From Thalassovita gelatinovora (lineage in GTDB: Bacteria; Pseudomonadota; Alphaproteobacteria; Rhodobacterales; Rhodobacteraceae), in assembly GCF_001458355.1 (NCBI RefSeq), contig NZ_CYSA01000007.1, forward strand, positions 2,501 through 66,500: a stretch of DNA of 64,000 nucleotides. The letters run 5' to 3'. Within the stretch, counting starts at the first letter, position 1, and each line of letters begins with the position of its first letter. The notes beneath the pieces were generated by a model, which ran no database searches, was not told the DNA's origin, and saw only the letters and a program-made list of their open reading frames with translations. Below, piece after piece: positions 8,812 through 17,248 of this stretch. A program made the translations under genes and the position numbers.

Positions 8812-11571
8812 TCAGCGCTCCTGCTTTTTGAGAAACAGCGTGGCGATCAACAGGAACACCGGGCCGAATACCGCCAGCCCCACCAGATCGGTCCACAAAT
8901 ACTCCAGATCCAGCCCCTTGGTATAGCTGCCAACGCTCAGGTTCAGGTAATAGGAAGCCGGCCAGATCGCACCGATGGTCTGGCCCGTTGCCGACATCGT
9001 CGACAGCGGTTGCACCAGCCCCGAATAGGTCACCGTTGGCAACACCGAGAGAAGCGAGGCAACGGTCACCGCCGCCACCTGATTTTTCACCATCGACGAG
9101 ACGATGAGCCCGAAGCCCGTGGCCGCGAAGCCAAACAAGGCCGATCCGGCCAAAAGTGTCAGGAAGCTTCCTTTCAATGGCACGTCCAACCCGATCGTCA
9201 CGATTAGCGTCAGAAGCAGGAAGTTGAACAAAGCAAGCGCAACATACGGTAATTGCTTACCCAACAGAAATTCCACCCTGTTGGTCGGGGTCACATAAAA
9301 GTTGGTGATGGTTCCCACCTCTTTTTCGCGCGCAACCGATACAGCCATAAGGATCGCCGGGAACAGCATCAACAAAATCGCCGGGACTGCGGGGCCCATT
9401 GCCATCATGATCTCGACATTCGGATTGTACAAAAACCGCGTCGAAACATCGAGTCCCACAACGGTTTGTTCGCGCACATGATAGCTTTGGCGCTGCTGAT
9501 CCGCGAGCCAGGCGGTGTGGGCCTCTTCAAGACTGGCCAGCACGGTTTCACCGCGATCGACATTGCTGCCATCAACTAGGGTAAAGATATCCGTGTGGCG
9601 CCCTAGCGCCATATCCAAGCCGAAACCGGCAGGGATTTCGATACCGGCATCCACCTCCCCGGTGACCAGCCGGTCACGCAGTGCATCAAGCGTCAGCACC
9701 GGTGCAACCTCGGTGAGATCGGGCGACGCATTGAGCGCGGCGACATAGGCGCGGCTGGCCGGTGTCCGGTCGGAATCGAGCACGGCAAATTCCGCGGCTG
9801 CATCTTCACTGCCCATGCCGAACGACAGCACCACCAACAAGATAGCACTGCCGAACACGGCAAAGGCCAGCCGGATCGGATCTCGCAGCACCTCGAGCGT
9901 CTCGCGGTGGCTGAGCGCGAACAGCCTTTTCAGGCTGAAACGGCCGAGCCCGTCGATGGACGCCGCCTCGGACGTGGCCGCCCCAAGCGCAAGCACGGTA
10001 GGTTGACTGGCCGCGCTGGTGTCCGAAGCCTGCTCGATATAGTGGATGAAGGCCGCCTCCAGCGTGTGATAGCCGGACTGTTCAATGATCCTTTCGGGGG
10101 GATCACTGATCAACACTTGACCGGCATGCATCAACGATATCCGGTCACAGCGCATGGCTTCGTTCATGAAATGGGTGGAGATGAAAATCGTCACCCCGTC
10201 GTTCCGCGACAATTCTACCAGCAGTTCCCAGAACTGGTCGCGCGCCACCGGATCAACACCCGAGGTCGGCTCGTCAAGAATCAGCACTTCTGGTTCGTGC
10301 AGCACCGCCACTGCCAGCGACAGGCGCTGGCGCAGTCCAAGCGGCAGGTCGTCTGCGCGCTTGTCCATGTAGGACCCGAGCCCGAACCTGTCGCGCATGA
10401 GGTCAATCCGGGTACTTGCGTTGCCTCGTTTCAACTTGAACAGCCGGGCGTGAAGCCAGAGATTCTGACTTACCGTTAGCTCGCCGTACAGCGAAAAGGC
10501 CTGGCTCATGAAACCGACCCGGTTGCGTGTGGCCATATCATGCGCATCGACCGGCTGACCAAACAACATCGCCTCGCCCTCGGATGCCGGCAACAGCCCG
10601 GTCAGCATCTTCATGGTCGTCGTCTTGCCACAGCCGTTGGACCCCAGAAAGCCAAAGATCTCACCGGGGCGGATGTCAAAACTGACGTCGCTGACGGCGG
10701 TAAAATCCCCGAACCGTTTGGTCAGGCCCCGCGCGGTGATCGCCGGTGCGCCGCCATCGTCGCTCAGCGGTGGGATTTCCAACGGCCCTGTATCGTCGCC
10801 CGCACCGTCGGGCAACAGGCGGACAAAGGCCTCTTCCAGTGTCTTGGTGCCAGTTTGGGCCTTCAGCTCCGCTGCCGTGCCGGTGCCGATCACCCGGCCC
10901 GCATCCATCGCCACCAGCCAGTCGAACCCGTCGGCCTCGTCCATATAGGCTGTCGAGACCAAGACCGACATGCCCATCCGCTCGGCGCGGATAGCGTCGA
11001 TCAACATCCAGAACTGGCGTCGCGACAGTGGATCAACGCCGGTGGTCGGTTCGTCAAGAATCAAAAGGTCCGGATCGTGCAAAAGCGAACAACACAGGCC
11101 AAGCTTCTGCTTCATCCCGCCTGAGAGTTTTCCCGCAGGACGGTCGAGAAAGGATTCCAGCCCCGTCGCACGGGTCAGCCGTTCGATCCGCGCCTCGCGT
11201 TCGTCTCTGTCCTGCCCGAAAAGCTGGCCGAAAAAGGTCAGGTTCTCATGCACCGAAAGGGTTTGATACAGGTTCTTACCCAGACCCTGCGGCATATAGG
11301 CGATGCGCGGGCCAATGCGGCGCCGATGCGCGGCATCGCACATCGGGCCGCCCAACACATCCAAGCTACCATCTTGCAAAACCCTTGCCCCGGCGATTAG
11401 GTCAAGCAGTGTCGATTTTCCTACGCCGTCCGGACCGAGTAATCCGACGATCTGTCCGGGTGGTAAATCAAGCGTGACCGCGTCGAGCGCAACAACAGAT
11501 TTGTAGCGCTGGCTCAGCCCAGAGATACGAACAACCGCATCTTGCCCGCCGGGTTCGGTTGCATTGATCAT
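8812..11571 (-). CDS. rbbA: double-ATPase ABC transporter fused to ABC-2 permease, RbbA/YhiH-like
   Basis: A 919-residue fusion with two ABC ATPase domains followed by an ABC-2 permease. NBD1 has Walker A GPDGVGKST (46-54), signature LSGGMKQKL and Walker B LLILDEPTTGVDP. NBD2 has GSNGCGKTTT, a weaker signature region with LGLRQRLSLA, and LILDEPTSGVDP. The last 360 residues hold six hydrophobic segments. E. coli RbbA (about 911 residues) has the same layout and is reported as a ribosome-associated ATPase, but its neighbours yhiI and yhhJ make an exporter more natural. Here too a HlyD-type adaptor lies upstream (7-bp gap, with GGAG inside the adaptor stop region) and a YhhJ-like permease downstream. 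Confidence 0.92.
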   Translation of the reverse strand: MINATEPGGQDAVVRISGLSQRYKSVVALDAVTLDLPPGQIVGLLGPDGVGKSTLLDLIAGARVLQDGSLDVLGGPMCDAAHRRRIGPRIAYMPQGLGKNLYQTLSVHENLTFFGQLFGQDRDEREARIERLTRATGLESFLDRPAGKLSGGMKQKLGLCCSLLHDPDLLILDEPTTGVDPLSRRQFWMLIDAIRAERMGMSVLVSTAYMDEADGFDWLVAMDAGRVIGTGTAAELKAQTGTKTLEEAFVRLLPDGAGDDTGPLEIPPLSDDGGAPAITARGLTKRFGDFTAVSDVSFDIRPGEIFGFLGSNGCGKTTTMKMLTGLLPASEGEAMLFGQPVDAHDMATRNRVGFMSQAFSLYGELTVSQNLWLHARLFKLKRGNASTRIDLMRDRFGLGSYMDKRADDLPLGLRQRLSLAVAVLHEPEVLILDEPTSGVDPVARDQFWELLVELSRNDGVTIFISTHFMNEAMRCDRISLMHAGQVLISDPPERIIEQSGYHTLEAAFIHYIEQASDTSAASQPTVLALGAATSEAASIDGLGRFSLKRLFALSHRETLEVLRDPIRLAFAVFGSAILLVVLSFGMGSEDAAAEFAVLDSDRTPASRAYVAALNASPDLTEVAPVLTLDALRDRLVTGEVDAGIEIPAGFGLDMALGRHTDIFTLVDGSNVDRGETVLASLEEAHTAWLADQQRQSYHVREQTVVGLDVSTRFLYNPNVEIMMAMGPAVPAILLMLFPAILMAVSVAREKEVGTITNFYVTPTNRVEFLLGKQLPYVALALFNFLLLTLIVTIGLDVPLKGSFLTLLAGSALFGFAATGFGLIVSSMVKNQVAAVTVASLLSVLPTVTYSGLVQPLSTMSATGQTIGAIWPASYYLNLSVGSYTKGLDLEYLWTDLVGLAVFGPVFLLIATLFLKKQER

Positions 11572-11578
11572 GGCAAGC

Positions 11579-12571
11579 CTACTCCGTAACCGGCGGAATA
11601 TTGACGGTCAGATAATCCGGCCACTCCGAAGGCTCGGGGCTGGTCAAGCGGACATAGACCACGGCGCGCATACCGGTCTTGATCATCTGAATTCGCTCCA
11701 TCACCAGTTCCTCAGCAACCCGGACGCGAACGCGAAAGACCAACTCGGCGCGCGTATCCTCGATCTCGACTTGGCTAGGGGTAAATTGTGAAACCGGCGA
11801 GACAAACGACACCTGAGCCGGCACAACGAGATCCGGGGCAATATCAAACTTGATGCGTGCCTCGTTGCCGATGGCGATGCGGTGCGCGTCAAGCTCCGAG
11901 AGATAGAATTCGAGGTAGATATTGCCAAGGTCGACCATTGACACCACCTGACCGCCGGAAGCGACCATCTCTCCCGGTTCGGCCAGACGATAGAGCACCC
12001 GGCCAGGACGGGACGCCACGAGCGTGGCATCCTCGATATTCGTCTGCGCCTCTTCAACGGCTGCGCGTGCCACTTCGGCCAACGCCTTCTGTGCGTGCAA
12101 TGACGCGATCGCGGCCTGCACGTTAGCCTCTGCCACCGCATGTTCGCTTTCGCTTGCATCAAGCTGGGCGTCTGTCGAGGTGCCGCGTTCGTTCAATTCA
12201 CGGGTGCGATCTAGGCTGTGTGCGGCAAGCGCAAGCGTCGCCTCGGCCTGCACGACGTTGGCCTCGGCTGAGGCGGTCTGTGCTTCGGCACTTGCCACTT
12301 GCGCCTTGGCGCTGGCCAACTGGGTTTGAAGGAGCCTTGTGTCGATGCTGGCGACCTGCTGGCCCACCTCAACCAATTCGCCCTCAAGCACGTCAACGCT
12401 TTCGACCCGGCCCGCAATGCGTGATACGATGTCGATCTGTACGCCCTCAACCCGCCCATTACCAAGGGCGAAATCTTCGGGTAATTCCGGCCCCGTATCC
12501 AGATTCAAATAATACGCACCAGCCCCCAAGATGGCGGCAACCAGAACGGTGATCCAAACACGCATGTTCAT
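11579..12571 (-). CDS. HlyD-family periplasmic adaptor (membrane fusion protein), YhiI-like
   Basis: A 330-residue membrane fusion protein. A single N-terminal membrane anchor (VWITVLVAAILGAGAYYL) precedes a biotinyl-lipoyl half (RIAGRVESVDVLEGELVEVGQ), a long Ala/Gln/Glu-rich coiled coil (about 85-190), and the second lipoyl half with beta-barrel (ASRPGRVLYRLAEPGEMV). It should bridge the inner-membrane RbbA/YhhJ-like pump to an outer-membrane channel, which is not encoded here. The start has AAGGA nine bases upstream. First gene of the operon; a perfect inverted repeat at 12665-12678 lies about 95 bp upstream. Confidence 0.92.
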   Translation of the reverse strand: MNMRVWITVLVAAILGAGAYYLNLDTGPELPEDFALGNGRVEGVQIDIVSRIAGRVESVDVLEGELVEVGQQVASIDTRLLQTQLASAKAQVASAEAQTASAEANVVQAEATLALAAHSLDRTRELNERGTSTDAQLDASESEHAVAEANVQAAIASLHAQKALAEVARAAVEEAQTNIEDATLVASRPGRVLYRLAEPGEMVASGGQVVSMVDLGNIYLEFYLSELDAHRIAIGNEARIKFDIAPDLVVPAQVSFVSPVSQFTPSQVEIEDTRAELVFRVRVRVAEELVMERIQMIKTGMRAVVYVRLTSPEPSEWPDYLTVNIPPVTE

Positions 12572-13083
12572 TCTCAGAAATCCTTAATTAGCCTGACGAA
12601 ACAGCAAGCATGAAGACTTTCGAACGCCCCGGCAAAGAACTATCCCCGATTGGAAGGTAATGATTTGACACATGTCAACGCTCTCGGGCGCACAGCCGGG
12701 CTCATTGCCCAATGCGGCACATCTTATGAAACGGTGCAAAGCGCCAGAAGCCACTAAACAAGCGATGGCAATCGGAACCGCAAAGCCGACATCCAATGCT
12801 ATTCAATGGGTGTCAGCTTTGGGCCGATTGCTTCAGTTTGCAAAGCCCTCATCCTGCGCAAAGCTACCATTGGACTTGACCACAGTGAGGGCATCTTCCT
12901 GCCGTTGACGTCAGCGATACCATTCATCGCCGATGCGTCCGCTATCGGCACCTCTGTCTAAGTCACATGTCGAAACGGTGTCTGATTCATTATAGCTCTG
13001 AATTGCGCCGCGAGTAGCTATACGGGACTCCAACGGCGCGCCCCTAGCCCGGAGTATTTCGGCCAAGATGAGATCGTTGCACC
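12572..13083. other. intergenic region upstream of the rbbA-type operon
   Basis: About 510 bp without a convincing gene. Short open frames exist on both strands, including a plus-strand frame ending at 12959-12961, but none has a ribosome site or a recognisable family. A decayed gene cannot be excluded. The promoter and operator of the adaptor gene (minus strand) should lie in the left third. Confidence 0.5.
12665..12678 (-). promoter_or_regulatory. inverted repeat, possible operator of the yhiI-rbbA-yhhJ-like operon
   Basis: The site TTGACA-CA-TGTCAA has two perfect 6-bp arms around a 2-bp centre. It lies 94 bp upstream of the adaptor start, and one arm also reads as a perfect -35 hexamer on the minus strand. 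A dimeric repressor sitting on the promoter is a reasonable guess, but no regulator gene is adjacent and no good -10 was found. Confidence 0.4.
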
Positions 13084-13947
13084 TCAGTCCGGGAACCGGA
13101 CAGCGGCACGATAAAGGTGCCAAGTGGTGTGGCCGAGGATCGGCAGCGCCAGTATCAGTCCCAGAAAGACCGGGATCGAGGCGGCTACAAGGATCGCCGC
13201 GACGGTGAGCCCCCAAAAACCAACCACGCGGGGGCTTTGCCGGGCGAGCCGAAAAGACGCAGCCACAGCAACGGGCACCCCGACCCGGCGGTCGATCAGC
13301 ATCGGAAACGAAATCAGCCCGGTGATCAGCACCAGCAGCGCAAAGACAAGGCCGGTGGCGAGCCCGAGGGTCATCATTGCATAGCCCTCGGACGTGGTCA
13401 TAACCTCTGTGGCGAAGCCGCGCAGCGTTGCGGGCAGATCCGGCCCGAGCGTGATCTGGTAAATCCAGGCCGCCGCCACGAGCCAAATTGCATATAGCGC
13501 CATTAAATAGAGCCCGAGCGCAAAGACCGGTCCTGCGACAGCAGGTCGAAATACGGTAATCGCCTGCGCCCAGCTTACTGTTTCTCCTGCTTCGCGGCGA
13601 CGGCTGAGTTCGTAAAGACCGATGGCGACAAATGGCCCGATCAGCGCGAAACCTGCTGCCATTGGAAAAATCAGGTGCAACAGGTTTTGCTGAAATGCGG
13701 CGAAGGCCAGCAAGATGCCGATGGCGGGATAGATCAGCACCATGACAAACACGTCACTGCGGAAATGAGCGAAATCGTTTATGCCTTTATCCAGCGCCAT
13801 ACGGATATCAGCCAGTGTCAGCGGACGAATTTCCGGCAACACAGAATCATGACTGCCAATGTTTTCGGCCGCCGTTTCGAGAGCATGTCCCGCTTGAGAA
13901 AGCGTAGCACCCCCCCAACTGAGCGGGTTTCCAATCGTTTTGACCAT
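13084..13947 (-). CDS. DUF2189 family integral membrane protein
   Basis: A 287-residue inner-membrane protein with a soluble N-terminus of about 65 residues and then about six hydrophobic segments (for example VFVMVLIYPAIGILLAFAAF, LIFPMAAGFALIGPFVAIGLY, AVAGPVFALGLYLMALYAIW). The PLTLADIRMALDKGINDF lead-in to the first membrane segment and the FALIGPFVAIGLYELSRRREAGE stretch are typical of DUF2189 proteins of alphaproteobacteria. Function is unknown for the family. The start at 13947 has GGGAGGA upstream. Monocistronic as far as can be seen. Confidence 0.85.
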   Translation of the reverse strand: MVKTIGNPLSWGGATLSQAGHALETAAENIGSHDSVLPEIRPLTLADIRMALDKGINDFAHFRSDVFVMVLIYPAIGILLAFAAFQQNLLHLIFPMAAGFALIGPFVAIGLYELSRRREAGETVSWAQAITVFRPAVAGPVFALGLYLMALYAIWLVAAAWIYQITLGPDLPATLRGFATEVMTTSEGYAMMTLGLATGLVFALLVLITGLISFPMLIDRRVGVPVAVAASFRLARQSPRVVGFWGLTVAAILVAASIPVFLGLILALPILGHTTWHLYRAAVRFPD

Positions 13948-14273
13948 TGTCTGTCCTCCCTTGATCCAAGGCAGGCCGGCGTGATCAGGCTGTGTTGGGC
14001 CTCATCTTCGGAATTGAAGGCGTGGTCGAAACACCGTCGGCCTTATCCCTACAATAGCATGAAATGAGCCATTGACGGTTCAATTTGTCTCGATTGGAGG
14101 TTTCAAAGGGCTGAAACCCCGATATCGCCCGCGCATGGGTTGCGATCCTGCCGATGCGGGATATAAGCGCCGCGAATGCGTGAACGGTCCGTTGCGGCCA
14201 GATTTGCAGATCCGAAAGAAACTGACCCACCGGTGCCCGACAGGGACGGTCGGGAACGGAGGCCCGATTGCCG
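13948..14273. other. divergent intergenic region between DUF2189 gene and sulP, with an inverted repeat
   Basis: No gene is seen. On the plus strand a TTGACG hexamer (14072-14077) is followed by a perfect inverted repeat at 14099-14118 (GGTTTCA, 6-nt spacer, TGAAACC), which could be an operator or a leader hairpin about 155 bp before the SulP start. No clear -10 hexamer was identified. Confidence 0.4.
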
Positions 14274-15758
14274 ATGATGTCCCTTTCTTCCTACAAACAT
14301 GAATGGTTCGGAAACATCCGGCCCGATTTGCTGTCCGGGCTGGTGGTGGCGCTGGCGCTGATCCCCGAAGCCATCGCTTTTTCGATCATTGCAGGCGTCG
14401 ACCCCAAGGTCGGACTGTATGCGTCCTTTTCCATCGCGGTGATCACCGCGATCGTCGGCGGGCGTCCGGGGATGATTTCGGCGGCCACGGCGGCCACGGC
14501 GGTGTTGATGGTGACGCTGGTCAAGGATCACGGTCTGCAATATCTGCTGGCCGCAACGATCTTGGCAGGTGTGTTGCAGATTGGCGCGGGGTTGCTCCGG
14601 CTGGGCTATGTGATGCGGTTCGTGTCGCGCTCGGTGATGACCGGCTTCGTTAACGCGCTGGCGATCCTGATCTTCATGGCGCAATTGCCGGAACTGATTG
14701 ATGTGCCACCGCTGACCTATGTGATGGTCGCCGCCGGGCTGGCGATCATTTACATGTTCCCGCTTCTGACCAAGGCGATCCCGTCGCCGCTGGTCTGTAT
14801 CGTCATTCTGACTGTTGTGTCGCTGTGGCTGGGGCTAGATCTGCGGACGGTGGGCGATATGGGTGAATTGCCTGATACCTTGCCGATTTTCCTGTTGCCG
14901 GATATTCCGCTGAACCTGGAAACGCTGATGATCATCCTGCCCTATTCGGCAGCGGTGGCCGCTGTGGGCCTGCTGGAAAGCTTGATGACCCAGAACCTGG
15001 TGGACGAGCTGACCGATACCAATTCGGACAAGAACCAGGAATGCGTCGGCCAAGGCGTTGCGAATTTATGCACTGGATTTATTGGCGGCATGGCGGGTTG
15101 TGCGATGATCGGCCAGTCGATGATCAACGTGAAATCAGGCGGGCGCGGACGGCTGTCGACCTTTGTCGCTGGGGTGGTCCTGTTGATCATGGTCGTGTTC
15201 TTGGGCGATCTGGTGGCGCGTATTCCGATGGCCGCGCTGGTGGCCATCATGATCATGGTATCGGTCGGCACCTTTAGCTGGTCCTCAATAAGATCGCTGC
15301 GCGAACATCCGACATCATCCAGCATCGTGATGGTCGCGACTGTGGTTTTCGTAGTCTTTACCCACAACCTGGCGATTGGTGTTCTGGTCGGCGTGCTGTT
15401 GTCCGGCATCTTCTTTGCCTGGAAAATCGCGCAGCTTTTCGCTGTGCGGTCCGAGCTGTCAGAGGATGGCCGCGAACGCCGGTATATCGTCGAGGGGCAG
15501 CTGTTTTTCGCTTCGTCAGATGATTTCATGAAAGCTTTCGATTTCCGTGAAGCGCTGGAAAAGGTCGTGATCGATGTCAGCCGCGCCCATATCTGGGATA
15601 TTTCTTCGGTTGCGGCATTGGACATGGCTGTGCTCAAGTTCCGTCGGGATGGGGCCGAGGTGGAAATCGTCGGAATGAATGAAGCATCGAGCACCATCGT
15701 CGACAAGCTGGGCGAGCACGACAAGCCCGGCGCAATGGACAAGTTGTTGGCGCATTGA
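14274..15758 (+). CDS. SulP-family anion transporter with STAS domain
   Basis: A 494-residue inner-membrane transporter of the SLC26/SulP family (sulfate, bicarbonate or other anions). The N-terminal family signature is clear: [17 protein letters not shown] then [12 protein letters not shown] and [18 protein letters not shown]. About ten to twelve hydrophobic segments reach residue 385, followed by a C-terminal cytoplasmic STAS domain (about 400-490). Compact SulP proteins of this kind include BicA-like bicarbonate carriers; the substrate cannot be read. ATG 14274 (or 14277) fits the GGAGG upstream; a TTG at 14268 is open but less likely. A Usp gene follows 10 bp later. Confidence 0.92.
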   Translation: MMSLSSYKHEWFGNIRPDLLSGLVVALALIPEAIAFSIIAGVDPKVGLYASFSIAVITAIVGGRPGMISAATAATAVLMVTLVKDHGLQYLLAATILAGVLQIGAGLLRLGYVMRFVSRSVMTGFVNALAILIFMAQLPELIDVPPLTYVMVAAGLAIIYMFPLLTKAIPSPLVCIVILTVVSLWLGLDLRTVGDMGELPDTLPIFLLPDIPLNLETLMIILPYSAAVAAVGLLESLMTQNLVDELTDTNSDKNQECVGQGVANLCTGFIGGMAGCAMIGQSMINVKSGGRGRLSTFVAGVVLLIMVVFLGDLVARIPMAALVAIMIMVSVGTFSWSSIRSLREHPTSSSIVMVATVVFVVFTHNLAIGVLVGVLLSGIFFAWKIAQLFAVRSELSEDGRERRYIVEGQLFFASSDDFMKAFDFREALEKVVIDVSRAHIWDISSVAALDMAVLKFRRDGAEVEIVGMNEASSTIVDKLGEHDKPGAMDKLLAH

Positions 15759-15768
15759 GGGGGTGGAA

Positions 15769-16617
15769 ATGAGCAAGATCATCGCATTGGTGGACGGATC
15801 GGATTATTCCGAAAGCGTCTGCCATCATGTCGGCTGGATCGCGGGCCGGATCGGGGCTTCGGTGGACCTGTTTCATGTATTGGGGCGGCGCGAAGGCGGC
15901 AATGGAGATCTGAGCGGCAATCTGCGGCTGGGTGCGCGGAGCAAGATCATGAGCGATCTGGCGGAACTCGACGCGCAGCGGGCCAAATTGGCGCAAGCAC
16001 AGGGGCGTGCGATACTGGAAGACGCCAAGGCGCTGATCGAAGGCGATGGCGTCACGGGTGTCACGCCGCATCTGCGCATCGGTGATATTGTCGAAACCGT
16101 CACCAGTCAGGAACAAGGGGCCGACTTGATCGTGGTCGGCAAGCGCGGCGAAGCGGCCGATTTCGCCAAGATGCATCTTGGATCGAATTTGGAACGGATC
16201 GTGCGGGCGGCTTCGACACCGGTTTTCGTCGCCAACCGGGCGTTCAAGCCAATTGAGAAAGTTCTGATTGCCTTTGACGGCGGTATCAGCGCGATGAAAG
16301 CGGTGGATTACGTGGCACGCGATCCGTTGTTTGCCGGGCTGGATTGTACGGTGGTGACGGTGGGAACCCCGAATGAAAGCGTCCGGCGCGGACTGGACGA
16401 CGCCAAGGCAACGCTGGCGGCTGGCGGGCATCAGGCGCAGGTCAAGGTGGTCGAAGGACAGCCGGACACCGCATTGGGCAATATGGTCGACACCGAAGGT
16501 CATGACCTGCTGGTGATGGGGGCCTATGGCCATTCCCGTATCCGCACCATGATCATCGGATCGACCACCACCCAGATGATCCGCACCTGCAAGGTACCGG
16601 TGGTTTTGGTGAAGTAA
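15769..16617 (+). CDS. universal stress protein with two Usp domains
   Basis: A 282-residue cytoplasmic protein made of two UspA domains (about 1-150 and 155-282). The second carries the ATP-binding pattern G-x2-G-x9-G-S/T in GAYGHSRIRTMIIGST; the first has a similar GKRG...LGSN stretch with one residue extra. It starts 10 bp after the SulP stop with GGGGGTGG upstream, so the two form an operon. Usp proteins often accompany SulP transporters and may regulate them or sense ATP; that is inference here. The ATG at 15769 was chosen because the longer frame lies inside sulP. Confidence 0.92.
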   Translation: MSKIIALVDGSDYSESVCHHVGWIAGRIGASVDLFHVLGRREGGNGDLSGNLRLGARSKIMSDLAELDAQRAKLAQAQGRAILEDAKALIEGDGVTGVTPHLRIGDIVETVTSQEQGADLIVVGKRGEAADFAKMHLGSNLERIVRAASTPVFVANRAFKPIEKVLIAFDGGISAMKAVDYVARDPLFAGLDCTVVTVGTPNESVRRGLDDAKATLAAGGHQAQVKVVEGQPDTALGNMVDTEGHDLLVMGAYGHSRIRTMIIGSTTTQMIRTCKVPVVLVK

Positions 16618-16620
16618 CGG

Positions 16621-16690
16621 GGGATTGGGGGCGCTGCCCCCGTCGCCGCAAACGGCGCCTCCCCCAGGATATTTTCAAACAGAAGAAGTC
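16621..16690 (+). repeat. dispersed GC-hairpin intergenic repeat, copy 1
   Basis: The unit has a GGGGGC/GCCCCC hairpin (16627-16641), a second hairpin CGCCG-CAAA-CGGCG (16644-16657), then CCCCCAGGATATTTTC and AACAGAAGAAG. It lies between convergent usp and rsmD, so it may end transcription. A second copy, on the minus strand, lies at 48595-48659 and shares the hairpin plan and the GGATATTTT ... AACAGAAGAAG tail. Confidence 0.75.
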
Positions 16691-17248
16691 TTAGGCTTGC
16701 AGCAGGGTGATGGTGGTATCGCCATATTTGCGTGCGTCAAGATAAGTCAACTCTTCGGGCGGGGCAATCGTGGCGCTTTCTTCCCAGACGATCAGAGCGT
16801 CTTTGGCGATCCAGTTCTGCTTCAGTGCCTGTGTCAGGGCGGTTTCGCCCAATCCCTTGCCATAGGGTGGGTCGAGAAAGATCAGGTCATAAGGCGCACC
16901 GGGGTTTTCCGGCAGTTTGCGGGCGTCGCGGCGGATCAGTTTGGTTTGCGCCTGCGCCTCGCAAATGCCGATATTCTGCTTGATCAGGCTTGTCGATTTG
17001 GTGCCGTCATCGACAAAGGTGGCATGGGTGGCCCCGCGCGACAGCGCTTCGAGGCCAAGCGCGCCGGTCCCGGCAAACAGGTCCAGCACCCGGGCGTCAG
17101 TGATCGGGTCGCCAAAGCGCCCCCCCGACAGCATGTTAAACAGGCTTTCGCGGGTGCGGTCTGTGGTGGGGCGCAGATGGGCACCGGGATCGCCCTTGCC
17201 GACCGAGGCCAATGCACGGCCCTTGAATGCCCCCGCGACGATCCTCAT
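16691..17248 (-). CDS. rsmD: 16S rRNA (guanine(966)-N2)-methyltransferase
   Basis: A 185-residue S-adenosylmethionine-dependent methyltransferase that modifies G966 in the 30S subunit. It has MRIVAGAFKGR at the start, RPTTDRTRESLFNML, the SAM-binding DLFAGTGALGLEALSRGA, and the catalytic FLDPPYGKG; all are signatures of RsmD. Length is normal. Its ATG overlaps the stop of the flavoenzyme gene by 4 bp (17245-17248), so the two are co-transcribed and translationally coupled, although no functional tie is known. Confidence 0.95.
   Translation of the reverse strand: MRIVAGAFKGRALASVGKGDPGAHLRPTTDRTRESLFNMLSGGRFGDPITDARVLDLFAGTGALGLEALSRGATHATFVDDGTKSTSLIKQNIGICEAQAQTKLIRRDARKLPENPGAPYDLIFLDPPYGKGLGETALTQALKQNWIAKDALIVWEESATIAPPEELTYLDARKYGDTTITLLQA

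Noticed and set aside
12672-12908. 78-residue plus-strand open frame upstream of the export operon
   Set aside because: No ribosome site and no recognisable domain; it overlaps the operator candidate.
12911-13486. 191-residue minus-strand open frame
   Set aside because: Mostly the shifted-frame shadow of the DUF2189 gene.
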